The position numbers and the translations under genes are program-made. DNA of 64,000 bases from Anaerococcus sp. Marseille-Q7828 (GTDB lineage: Bacteria > Bacillota > Clostridia > Tissierellales > Peptoniphilaceae). The stretch covers positions 1,860,001-1,924,000 of the forward strand of contig NZ_OX458331.1 of assembly GCF_949769285.1 (NCBI RefSeq), given 5' to 3'. Below the pieces are notes generated by a model. The model was not told the origin of the DNA and made no database searches. It was given only the letters and a program-made list of their open reading frames with translations. Positions 37,439 through 45,695 of this stretch are shown here, piece by piece (position 1 is the first letter of the stretch; the number at the start of each line of letters is the position of its first letter).

Positions 37439-37849
37439 ATGAATATTAATGAACTCTTAAAGGACAAGGATCTAAAGGTCACCAAATATAGAAAACTAAT
37501 CTTAGAAAATTTAAAATCTTGTGATAATCCAATATCCGCAGAAGAACTTTTTGATAAACTCAAAAAAGATTACGACATGGACTTATCAACTATCTATAGA
37601 AACTTAAATATATTAGAAGAAAAAGGTGTCCTACTTAAGACTACAAATCTCGATGGCATAAGCTACTATCAATTAAACGACAGCCACCACAAACATTTTA
37701 TAACTTGTAATATATGCCACAAAAAATTCACCATAGAAAATTGCCCTGTCCACGAACTGGAAGACGAGATAGAAAAAGAAACTGGCTTTGTAATCAACGG
37801 CCATAATTTTGAATTTACTGGAATATGTCCAGATTGTCAGAAAAAATAA
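37439..37849 (+). CDS. zur: Fur-family repressor, probably Zur
   Basis: A 136-residue metalloregulator with an N-terminal winged helix (ISAEELFDKLKKDYDMDLSTIYRN-like region, residues 25-50) and a C-terminal dimer domain with HHKHFITC. Two CxxC pairs (CNIC and CPDC) bind structural zinc. The divergent zinc operon and its operator indicate Zur rather than PerR or Fur. The ATG at 37439 follows GGAGG; an earlier in-frame start at 37400 lacks a site and lies in the promoter region. Confidence 0.88.
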   Translation: MNINELLKDKDLKVTKYRKLILENLKSCDNPISAEELFDKLKKDYDMDLSTIYRNLNILEEKGVLLKTTNLDGISYYQLNDSHHKHFITCNICHKKFTIENCPVHELEDEIEKETGFVINGHNFEFTGICPDCQKK

Positions 37850-37888
37850 AACTGGTAAGAGAAGAATCTTTTACCAGTTTTATTTTTT
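37847..37888. terminator. bidirectional terminator zur / symporter
   Basis: Stem AAACTGGTAA ... TTACCAGTTT with T-rich tails on both strands, between convergent genes. Confidence 0.85.
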
Positions 37889-39146
37889 AACTATTAAATT
37901 TTGCTTTATCAAAGGCTCCAACTGAGTTTGCTACAATTATTGTACCTGTAGCATCACCAGATAAGTTTATTGTAGTTCTTGCCATATCTAGGATTCTATC
38001 AATACCCATGATAATTGCAATTCCTTCTACTGGAAGACCAACTGATTCTAGGACCATTGAAAGTGTTACTAATCCTACTGATGGTATACCAGCTGTACCA
38101 ACTGAAGCAATTGTCGCTGTAAGTATTACTGTCAAAAAGTCTGTTGGACTTAGAGTAATTCCATAGGCATTGGCTATGAATATTACTGCTACTCCTTGCA
38201 TAATAGCTGTACCATCCATATTTACAGTTGCCCCGAGAGGGATAGTAAATGATGAAATTTTCCTATCAACCCCCATATCTTCAAGGGTTTGTATATTGAT
38301 TGGTACTGTAGCAGAAGATGATGCTGTTGAAAATCCAAAGGTCATAACAGGTGCATATTTTTTAATAAACTTAAATGGATTTACTCTTACAAATGCCACT
38401 AATAAGACCATATAGACTATAAATAATTGAACTACTAGAGATCCTAATACTGATCCCATATAGCTAAGCATTGACAAAATCGCATCAAATCCCAGATTAG
38501 AAAATGTTCTAGTGATTAGGAAAAACACTCCCACTGGTGCTAGTTTCATTACCCAGGCTGTCATTCCCATCATTAGATCATTCATCTCAGTAACAATATT
38601 ACCCAAGGAAACCAACCTATCTTCCATAGATGCAATCAATAATCCTACAAGGACTGCAAATATTATAATTTGGATCATATTACCTTCAGCAAGGGCCCCT
38701 ATTGGATTTGTTGGAATAAAGTCAAGAATGGTATCTTTAAGGGATATATCAGCTTTAGCAACTTCATAAGATTGCTGACCTATTTGCATATTCATACCCT
38801 TACCAGGGCCTATAATACTAGATAAACCAAGAGCAATCATAATTGCTAGGGCTGTTGTAAATAAATAGAATACTACGATTCTTATACCAACCTTACCCAA
38901 AGTTTCTGTGTCGCCTAGGTTTCTACATCCATCTGCTATTGAGAAAAATACCAGTGGTACAACTAGCATTTGCATCAATCTAATAAAAAGTTGTCCTATT
39001 GTATAAAATACGCCCTCTATCAGAATTTCGTTTTTGAAATGAGAGTCTGGAACAAAACTATGCATTACAATTCCAAAAATCAAACCAGCTATAAGGGCTA
39101 TAAAAATTTTTTTTGATTGGGAAATATCTCTCCTATTTTTTTTCAT
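37887..39146 (-). CDS. dicarboxylate/amino acid:cation symporter (DAACS family)
   Basis: A 419-residue transporter of the GltP/GltT/SstT type, importing glutamate, aspartate, dicarboxylates or serine/threonine with Na+ or H+. Diagnostic segments are the Ser-rich hairpin TASSSATVPINIQ, the unwound helix NMDGTAIMQG and the C-terminal DRILDMARTTINLSGDATGT. Eight membrane helices and two re-entrant loops are expected. Its start overlaps the end of the RmlD-like gene by 14 bases, so the two form a unit. The exact substrate is open. Confidence 0.92.
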   Translation of the reverse strand: MKKNRRDISQSKKIFIALIAGLIFGIVMHSFVPDSHFKNEILIEGVFYTIGQLFIRLMQMLVVPLVFFSIADGCRNLGDTETLGKVGIRIVVFYLFTTALAIMIALGLSSIIGPGKGMNMQIGQQSYEVAKADISLKDTILDFIPTNPIGALAEGNMIQIIIFAVLVGLLIASMEDRLVSLGNIVTEMNDLMMGMTAWVMKLAPVGVFFLITRTFSNLGFDAILSMLSYMGSVLGSLVVQLFIVYMVLLVAFVRVNPFKFIKKYAPVMTFGFSTASSSATVPINIQTLEDMGVDRKISSFTIPLGATVNMDGTAIMQGVAVIFIANAYGITLSPTDFLTVILTATIASVGTAGIPSVGLVTLSMVLESVGLPVEGIAIIMGIDRILDMARTTINLSGDATGTIIVANSVGAFDKAKFNS

Positions 39147-39993
39147 TCAATCCCTCCCCATCTATATATTCATGCAGTGTATCCTTCCAATGAGGAATCT
39201 TGTATCCGTCAGTGATTTTTAATATATAATCTTCCAAGGCAAAGAATCCTGGTCTTGCTAGCATGCTTGGATTGTCTTCAGTTTCTATTATCTTAGCATC
39301 CTTGCCACAATAATCTAGGATTTCTTTAGCAAAGTCAGACATAGAAGTATAGGCTCCTGATGAAGCATGGTAGGTGCCAAACGAATTAGTTTCAATCAAA
39401 GGTATGAGAAAATTAGCTAGCTCAAAAGCAGGAGTTGGTGACATATATAAGTCTTTTGCAACCTCTACCTTACCACTATCAGCTTGTTTTAAAATATTTT
39501 CGACAAACTGATTTTCACGAGAATATAGCCTACTTACTCTTACTATAAAATGGTAATTAGAAAATTCTCTAACATAGTTTTCCCCCTCAAACTTACTCTT
39601 TCCATAAACACTCTTTGGATTGGCCTTGTCAAATTCGGTATAGGATTTGAAACTTGTTCCATCAAACACATCTGCTGTCGAAAGTTGAACTAATTTTGCC
39701 ATAAAGGTATTTGAAGCAATGGCAACATTTCTAGCGCCTATGGCATTTAATAGAAATGCACCATCTGGGTCAGCTTCACACTTATCTCTATTTGACATAC
39801 CTGAACAATTAATAATAACGCTAGGTCTAATACGGCTAACAAACTTCCTAACTTCATCTTGCTTTGTAATATCAACTTCATGCTTATCTGTAGCTATAAT
39901 TTCTGAATCCAAAGGATCCAATAATCTTTGCATAGATGTACCAAGTCTACCTGAAGAGCCGGTTATCCAAATTTTTTCTCTTGCTATTCTCAT
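39133..39993 (-). CDS. RmlD-like NAD(P)-dependent sugar-nucleotide reductase family protein
   Basis: A 286-residue extended SDR protein with the cofactor motif ITGSSGRLG (residues 10-18), the segment VDITKQDEVRKFV, and YGKSKFEGE with the catalytic YxxxK. It resembles dTDP-4-dehydrorhamnose reductase, but no other rhamnose genes lie nearby and it pairs with a transporter, so the real substrate is unknown. AAGGAG precedes the ATG. Confidence 0.82.
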   Translation of the reverse strand: MRIAREKIWITGSSGRLGTSMQRLLDPLDSEIIATDKHEVDITKQDEVRKFVSRIRPSVIINCSGMSNRDKCEADPDGAFLLNAIGARNVAIASNTFMAKLVQLSTADVFDGTSFKSYTEFDKANPKSVYGKSKFEGENYVREFSNYHFIVRVSRLYSRENQFVENILKQADSGKVEVAKDLYMSPTPAFELANFLIPLIETNSFGTYHASSGAYTSMSDFAKEILDYCGKDAKIIETEDNPSMLARPGFFALEDYILKITDGYKIPHWKDTLHEYIDGEGLNEKK

Positions 39994-40192
39994 ACTAACT
40001 CCTTATTCTTAAAAATATTGTAACTTTTTCTAAAACTATGATTAAAATAATTTTACCTCTTTTTTGCTGTAAAAGAAATAAATTAGCAAATTAATATATT
40101 ATTATGCTTTAGAAAAGTGATAAGGGTGGAATCAATTTTTGGCAATTTGGATAACTCATTTCTTTATATTTTACGTTATAATACATAATTAA

Positions 40193-40224
40193 AGAAGCGA
40201 CTAAGATTAATTCTTAATCGCTCC
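40193..40224 (-). terminator. terminator after the small membrane protein
   Basis: Imperfect stem GAGCGATTAAGA/TCTTAGTCGCTTC followed by TTTAATT on the minus strand. Confidence 0.6.
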
Positions 40225-40237
40225 TAAATATACTTGA

Positions 40238-40696
40238 TTAAATTGTCAAAATTAAACAATATCCCTTATTTAACTCTTTACTGTATATATACAATTTTTG
40301 TGTCCCATCTACACTTATATACTTATAACTTTTATCATTTTCTCGCATGATTTTCTCAATAGCGGAATCTATTTTTCTTAACGTGCTATCATCGTCAGCT
40401 TTCGTAATAATCAGACTTTTAAAATTCGTTGTATATGTTTTTTCTATATATTCATTATAAGGCTTGAATTCTTTCTCAATATCATTTCCTTTTAAAGAAA
40501 ATGAATAAATGTCAAATCTATCTTTTCCAAAACCTCTTTTGCTTCTATATTCTAATTGATATTCATTAACGATTGATAGAATCTCAGAAATATCATTCGA
40601 CTTTTCATATTTCATTTTCATAATCATATATCCAGCACTAACAACCACGATACCTATCAAAATCATGACAATCATCTTATTGTATTTATTTTTCAT
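40238..40696 (-). CDS. hypothetical membrane-anchored protein
   Basis: I do not recognise this 152-residue protein. It begins with basic residues and one hydrophobic helix (IVMILIGIVVVSAGYMI, about 9-25), followed by an extracytoplasmic domain of about 125 residues rich in Lys, Glu, Ser and Tyr with no Cys pair or known motif. A single Cys lies near the end (KGYCLILTI). The ribosome binding site is weak. The gene stands alone between a terminator and a repeat array. It could be a lineage-specific surface or regulatory protein. Confidence 0.6.
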   Translation of the reverse strand: MKNKYNKMIVMILIGIVVVSAGYMIMKMKYEKSNDISEILSIVNEYQLEYRSKRGFGKDRFDIYSFSLKGNDIEKEFKPYNEYIEKTYTTNFKSLIITKADDDSTLRKIDSAIEKIMRENDKSYKYISVDGTQKLYIYSKELNKGYCLILTI

Positions 40697-40794
40697 TCTC
40701 TATTACACATCCAATGCTTTATCAACTAGTATTTTATTTAAAGCTCCTATTCCTTAGTTTAAGTAAGCCCAGTTATTTACAATACTAATGTTTT

Positions 40795-41028
40795 GGTCCT
40801 CGTCGCTTTGCTCCTGCGGTTGTTTCGCGCCTTTTGGCGCGACTCCTCTATTATCCGGAGGGGCTTGCTTTGGTCCTCGTCACTTCGTTCCTGCGGTTAT
40901 TTCGCGCCTTTTGGGCGCGACTCCTCTATTAGCCGGAGAGGCTTGATTTGGTCCTCGTCACTTCGTTCCTGCGGTTGTTTCGCGCCTTTTGGGCGCGAGT
41001 GCTCCCAGGTAGCCGCACGGGCTAGTCT
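40795..41028. repeat. three tandem GC-rich repeat units behind tRNA-Arg(CCG)
   Basis: Units start at 40795, 40872 and 40950 (77, 78 and about 79 bp). Each reads ggtcctcgtc-cctgcgg-tttcgcgcc-tttt-ggcgcg and ends in a variant of agccggaggggct. The central hairpin cgcgcc/ggcgcg is preserved. The third unit switches to gtgctcccaggtagccgcacgggct, the ending also used next to tRNA-Val. It ends at the CCA of tRNA-Arg. GC content is strikingly higher than the genome. Apart from this array, 40697-40794 holds nothing recognisable. Confidence 0.9.
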
Positions 41029-41102
41029 TGGCACGCCAGGAGAGGATCGAACTCCCATCTTAGGCTTCGGACACCTTTGTTTTACCACTAAACTACTGGC
41101 GC
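41029..41102 (-). tRNA. tRNA-Arg(CCG)
   Basis: Cloverleaf with encoded CCA. Acceptor GCGCCAG/CTGGCGT, anticodon loop GTCCGAA giving CCG. The anticodon stem has one A-A mismatch at its outer end and a T-G pair at the loop. Its first 15 bases are also the last codons of the upstream phosphoesterase gene, whose TAG stop lies in the D arm. Confidence 0.9.
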
Positions 41103-41888
41103 TAGTACTATATTACTATACTGTATTTGGTCCATGAAGCGTAGGGGTAGGAAGGTGTTTCCTAGTCCGCTGTCTATATATATTATTGAATCATTGAATT
41201 TAAAGGATCCTTTGTCATAATTTGGGAAAAATCCTTCTCCCGGGGCTACTAGTCCACCTACTATAGGTAGTCTGACTTGGCCTCCGTGAGTGTGCCCTGA
41301 GAATATGAAATCTTCATTTCCTTGGTAGTTATCTCTGACATTTTTTGAAAAATGACTTAGAATTATATTTACACTTTCATCATCCGCCTTATAATTTTCA
41401 TATGAAAAATCAAACATACTTGTACCATAAAGATAAACTTTATTGCCATTTATATTTAATCTCTCTCCCTCATTTTTAAGGTATGTGATTCCAAGTCTTT
41501 CAATCTCACTTAAAAACTTATCCAAGTTTGGACCAGCTTCTTCGTGGTTACCTGTTATATAGTAGGTTTTTATATTTAAGGACCTTAGTTTTTCTAAAAA
41601 ATACACAGATCTTTCTATTTTGTCCTCAGTGCCATAGTCTATGATGTCACCCGTCAATATTACTAGATTTGGGTTGAAGTTTTGTATATTTTCTAGGACC
41701 TCATCAAGGTTTTTGATAGCATTTGAATGAAAATCTGTTATCTGTGTAATTTTTATTGGCTTTTTTATTTTTTCAGATTTTAGTATAACTTTTTCTTCTT
41801 TTGCGACAAAACACTGATTGTCAACATATAAAGTTAAGCAAAGCCCTGCTAGTGCAAGGCCTGTTATAATTTTAGTCTTCTTTTTCAT
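41088..41888 (-). CDS. membrane-anchored metallophosphoesterase (YkuE-like)
   Basis: A 266-residue phosphoesterase with an N-terminal membrane helix (KIITGLALAGLCLTLYV). Metal motifs are ITDFHS, ILTGDIIDYG, YITGNHEE, ILSHFS and SGHTHGGQVRLP. Relatives act on lipid-linked or nucleotide phosphates at the membrane. It overlaps nadE by 17 bases, and its last five codons (GCG CCA GTA GTT TAG) are shared with tRNA-Arg(CCG), so mRNA and tRNA are probably cut from one transcript. Confidence 0.9.
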   Translation of the reverse strand: MKKKTKIITGLALAGLCLTLYVDNQCFVAKEEKVILKSEKIKKPIKITQITDFHSNAIKNLDEVLENIQNFNPNLVILTGDIIDYGTEDKIERSVYFLEKLRSLNIKTYYITGNHEEAGPNLDKFLSEIERLGITYLKNEGERLNINGNKVYLYGTSMFDFSYENYKADDESVNIILSHFSKNVRDNYQGNEDFIFSGHTHGGQVRLPIVGGLVAPGEGFFPNYDKGSFKFNDSIIYIDSGLGNTFLPLRFMDQIQYSNIVLAPVV

Positions 41889-43692
41889 TTAATTCCTCAA
41901 TATATGAAGCATAGGACATATCTGATGGTATTTTAAAGCCAGCTCTTGGACTAAAGGACCTGCCTGTGATATTTGGTCCATCAACAGTCGCTGATCTTTT
42001 AAATTGGCTAGATGTAAATCTCTTATAATATGATATTAGCCATTTTCTAATAGTTTCTTTGTCATAGCTGTCCTCAAAGGCGCTATAGGCATCTTCCAAT
42101 ATTTCTCTTGGCCTTGTATGTTTGGTCATATGATTGTATATGAAAAAATCAATTAGTTCATATGGGCCTATGATATCTTCTGTTTTTTGGCTAATTTTAT
42201 TTGCACTTTCATTAACTAGTTCTGGTGAAATTGGTGTATCGAGTATATCATTTAATACACTCTTTAATTTTATATTGTCAGTTTTTTCTGCAATTGCCCC
42301 TACAATATAGCGGATTTCAGTTTTCATAAGGCTTGCATTTAGTGAGTAATTGCTCATCTGATCGCCATTGTAGGTTGCAAAGCCTTGCATATTTTCTGAT
42401 AGGTCTCCAGTACCTATAACTATGCCATTGCCCATATTGGCAAGGTCAAAGAGAACTTGGGTGCGCTCTCTAGCTTGGGCATTTTCATAAGCTGTGTCTG
42501 ATGTCTTGCCATCATGGCCGATATCTCTAAGATGTATACTTACAGCTTCTGAAATATTAATCTCTTCTAATTCTAAACCTAAAGCTTGACATAACTTATA
42601 GGCGTTTGACTTTGTTCTATCACTTGTTCCAAAGGCTGGCATAGTGTAGCAATGGATACCCGAATAATCCAAGCCTTCTTTTTTGTAAGCATGAACTATG
42701 GTTAAAAGAGCCATTGTTGAATCAAGGCCACCAGACACTCCCAAGAATACATCCTTTATTCCAATATGTTTCATACGACTTGTTAGACCTGTTGCTCCAA
42801 TATCTAATACATCATTTACATATTCTTCGCCCCTTTCATAATCTGGCAAATAAGGAAATTTTTCGCATTTATTAGTTTCTTTTGTAAATGTAGTTGGAAA
42901 TAGGCTGTCCTCGTCAACATTTATATAATATTTGCCAATGTAATCAATAGGAGCATTTGATGTATGGGCAATTATTTCTCCATCATTTGCTATAATATTT
43001 AGACCACCATAAACAAAATCTGTGCTAGATTCGCCCATGCCAGAAGATGTAAGAACATAGGTCACATCCTTGGATAAGAATTTTACTCTATTTATTATAT
43101 CTTCTTCATTTAGAGCAAATTTAGGATTTGCACAAGGGTGTAGGATAATCTCATGTCTTTCTCCAAGCTTTGCTTTATACTCTAAACTACGAGGAATAGT
43201 CATTTCTTCGTCTTCGCCAATTGTTACATCAATTGCCAGTCCATCTATTGTACTATAATCTATGTTTATATTTGGCCAGCTATCAAAGGCATTTAAAAAA
43301 TCATGATCTGGAAGATCAGTTGAAAAAACATTTTTTTCAATGGTACTTAAATTTTTCTTTGTAGTCAGGTTTACTAGACTTCCATTTATAATAAGTCCTA
43401 TTGCATTATATATTTTTCTATTATATATAAAGGGAAAACCAACAGAAAATAGGGCCTTATAATCTTTAGAGAACTCTATCAAGTCCATAATTGCATCTTC
43501 GCATATTTCTGCCAAATCCCAATATCCATCATAAAGACTTGCTCCTGTTAGAGATAGCTCTGGTAGGGAAAGAATATTTACCCCATCTTTATCAGCTTGT
43601 CTAACCAAATCTTTGATAGTCTCTTTGTTTTTATTTACATTGCCTAGGGCAAGGTTAAAGTTTGTAGATCTTATTTTTATAAATTCTCGCAT
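41872..43692 (-). CDS. nadE: glutamine-dependent NAD+ synthetase
   Basis: A 606-residue two-domain enzyme making NAD+ from deamido-NAD+ with glutamine. The N-terminal nitrilase-like glutaminase (1-270) has the catalytic Glu region LSLPELSLTG, Lys region TKKNLS, and a likely catalytic residue region HPCANPKF. The C-terminal synthetase has the P-loop LGVSGGLDSTMAL (about 318-330) and GTGDLSENMQGFATYNGD. Start ATG with GAGGTG ahead. The length fits glutamine-dependent, not ammonia-dependent, NadE. Confidence 0.94.
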   Translation of the reverse strand: MREFIKIRSTNFNLALGNVNKNKETIKDLVRQADKDGVNILSLPELSLTGASLYDGYWDLAEICEDAIMDLIEFSKDYKALFSVGFPFIYNRKIYNAIGLIINGSLVNLTTKKNLSTIEKNVFSTDLPDHDFLNAFDSWPNINIDYSTIDGLAIDVTIGEDEEMTIPRSLEYKAKLGERHEIILHPCANPKFALNEEDIINRVKFLSKDVTYVLTSSGMGESSTDFVYGGLNIIANDGEIIAHTSNAPIDYIGKYYINVDEDSLFPTTFTKETNKCEKFPYLPDYERGEEYVNDVLDIGATGLTSRMKHIGIKDVFLGVSGGLDSTMALLTIVHAYKKEGLDYSGIHCYTMPAFGTSDRTKSNAYKLCQALGLELEEINISEAVSIHLRDIGHDGKTSDTAYENAQARERTQVLFDLANMGNGIVIGTGDLSENMQGFATYNGDQMSNYSLNASLMKTEIRYIVGAIAEKTDNIKLKSVLNDILDTPISPELVNESANKISQKTEDIIGPYELIDFFIYNHMTKHTRPREILEDAYSAFEDSYDKETIRKWLISYYKRFTSSQFKRSATVDGPNITGRSFSPRAGFKIPSDMSYASYIEELNEKED

Positions 43693-43721
43693 AAAATCAC
43701 CTCTTATCCATATTTTACCAC

Positions 43722-43749
43722 AAAAAAAGAGCCTGCATTTGCAGACTCA
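43722..43749 (-). terminator. terminator after the ACAD-EtfA fusion gene
   Basis: Stem GAGTCTGCA/TGCAGGCTC followed by seven T on the minus strand. Confidence 0.88.
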
Positions 43750-43760
43750 ATTATTTGTGA

Positions 43761-45440
43761 TTAGCCATTTATTTCTTCGATTAATAGTGGTAGCACTTCG
43801 TGGAAGTCGCCTACTATACCGTAGTCACAGTTTTCGAAGAATGGTGCTGCTTCATCGTTGTTGATAACACAGATTGTCTTAACATCTTTGATTCCTAGTA
43901 AGTGTTGAACAGCTCCGCTTACGCCAACTCCGATATATAGGTCTCCTGCCCATTTTTGACCAGAAAGTCCAACATATCTATCAAGTGGCAAGTAGTGTTT
44001 AACTTCAGATACTGGACGGCTTGCTCCTACTGAAGCATCAGCTGCTTTTGCCAAATCTTTTACTAGATTTAGGTTTTGTTCTTCACCAATACCCATACCA
44101 GCAACTACTAGTCTGTCAGATTCTTCAAATTCTGTGTCAGCTTCTGGTCTATGATTATCAAATGTATATCCATCAGCTTTTAGAGCTTCTACAAATTTCT
44201 TAACTGATTCTTTTACATCGCCTTTGAAGATTTGTTTTTTTCTATCTCCAACTACTGATTTCTTTTGTTTTGGTTTATCAGTTTTTGCTTTGTTTGGTTT
44301 TGGAAGTAGGTATCCAGCGATAACCACTCTCATGATTTCATTTGTACCTTCGTAGATTTGAGTAATCTTAGAGTCTCTGTAGTGACGTTCTACATCTACA
44401 CCCTTGATGAAACCAGATCCACCGTACATTTGTAGGGCTTCACTTGTTAGTTTGTTTGCAAGATCAGATGCGTATAGTTTTGCCATAGCAGCATCTTTAC
44501 CATAACCTTTAACATGATTATCTTTTTTGTCTGCTGCATCATAAACTAGAAGTCTAGCTGCCTTTAGTTGTGTAGCCATGTCAGCAAGCTTGAATTGGTT
44601 AGCTTGGAAGTAAGCTATAGCTTTACCAAATTGTTCTCTTTGAAGTTGATATTCACGAGCTGATTCATAAGCACCTTGTGCTATACCTAGAGCTTGAGAT
44701 GCTATACCGATTCTACCACCATCAAGAATCATCATTGCGTACTTGAAACCTTTACCAAGTTCGCCAAGTAGGTTTTCTTTTGGAACTTTTACATCTTTAA
44801 AGTGAAGTTCTGCTGTAACTGATGATCTGATACCAAGTTTGTCGTATGGTTCTGAGAATGTGAAACCTTCGAAGTCCTTATCAACGATAAACATTGATAT
44901 ACCGTGGTTACCCTTACCAGGTTCTGTAACTGCTGTTACTAGATATGTTTGTGCTTCTGGAGCATTGGTAATATAAATCTTCTTACCATTTAATAAATAG
45001 TAATCTCCCTTATCTACTGCTGTTGTTTCAGTTCCTGCAGAGTCTGAACCAGCATTATCTTCTGTAAGACCAAATCCACCAATTTGTGTACCATCACAAA
45101 GTGGTCTTAAGTATTTTTGTTTTTGTTCTTCTGTACCAAATTCATTAAGTCCCCATGTACCTAGTGAAGTATGTGCTGAACAAATAACACCAACACCACC
45201 GTCTACTCTAGAAAGTTCTTCTACAGCGATAGCATAATGTTTGTTTGTAAGTCCTGCTCCACCATATTCTTCTGGAAAAGGAATTCCTAATAATCCCATT
45301 TGTCCCATTTCTTTAACAATTTCTCTTGGAAACTCTTTTTGTTGGTCTAATTGAAATGCAATTGGTTTTATTTTTTTCTCGGCAAAGTCTCTGACATATG
45401 CCCTAAATTCTTCTAAATCTTTTGGTAAATTAAAAGCCAT
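43761..45440 (-). CDS. acyl-CoA dehydrogenase fused to ETF-alpha C-terminal FAD domain
   Basis: A 559-residue fusion. Residues 1-380 are a full acyl-CoA dehydrogenase with GGFGLTEDNAGSD (substrate/FAD site), GGRIGIASQA, YGGSGFIKG and catalytic Glu364 in YEGTNEI. A Lys-rich linker (384-415) leads to about 440-555, which matches the FAD-binding domain of ETF alpha: VGASRPVSEVKHYLPLDRYVG, YIGVGVSGAVQHLLG, TICVINNDEAAPFF and YGIVGD. The ETF alpha N-terminal domain and ETF beta are absent here. The ATG at 45440 follows AAGGAG and starts the ACAD fold; an in-frame start at 45473 is upstream of that site. Confidence 0.93.
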   Translation of the reverse strand: MAFNLPKDLEEFRAYVRDFAEKKIKPIAFQLDQQKEFPREIVKEMGQMGLLGIPFPEEYGGAGLTNKHYAIAVEELSRVDGGVGVICSAHTSLGTWGLNEFGTEEQKQKYLRPLCDGTQIGGFGLTEDNAGSDSAGTETTAVDKGDYYLLNGKKIYITNAPEAQTYLVTAVTEPGKGNHGISMFIVDKDFEGFTFSEPYDKLGIRSSVTAELHFKDVKVPKENLLGELGKGFKYAMMILDGGRIGIASQALGIAQGAYESAREYQLQREQFGKAIAYFQANQFKLADMATQLKAARLLVYDAADKKDNHVKGYGKDAAMAKLYASDLANKLTSEALQMYGGSGFIKGVDVERHYRDSKITQIYEGTNEIMRVVIAGYLLPKPNKAKTDKPKQKKSVVGDRKKQIFKGDVKESVKKFVEALKADGYTFDNHRPEADTEFEESDRLVVAGMGIGEEQNLNLVKDLAKAADASVGASRPVSEVKHYLPLDRYVGLSGQKWAGDLYIGVGVSGAVQHLLGIKDVKTICVINNDEAAPFFENCDYGIVGDFHEVLPLLIEEING

Positions 45441-45695
45441 AATTATACTCTCCTTATAATTAAAAATACGCACAACAAATAAATGAAATTGTTTGCTTCT
45501 TATTTATTATACCCACTTATCCCTTTAGCCCTTAGCTATATATTTGCAAATAAAGTTAAAAATATATTGCTTTATTAGATTGATATAGTAATTTCCAATA
45601 TTTTGGTAAATTCCAAGCTTAAAAGGGGAAAAATCTTGTTTAAATATCACTTTAATAGTGTATAGTATTTATAAGTTTATAAACTAGGAGGTATT

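Noticed and set aside
40793-41137. Open frames of 63-114 codons on both strands
   Set aside because: Their residues repeat with the 78-bp GC-rich units and run into tRNA-Arg; no start signals or family match.
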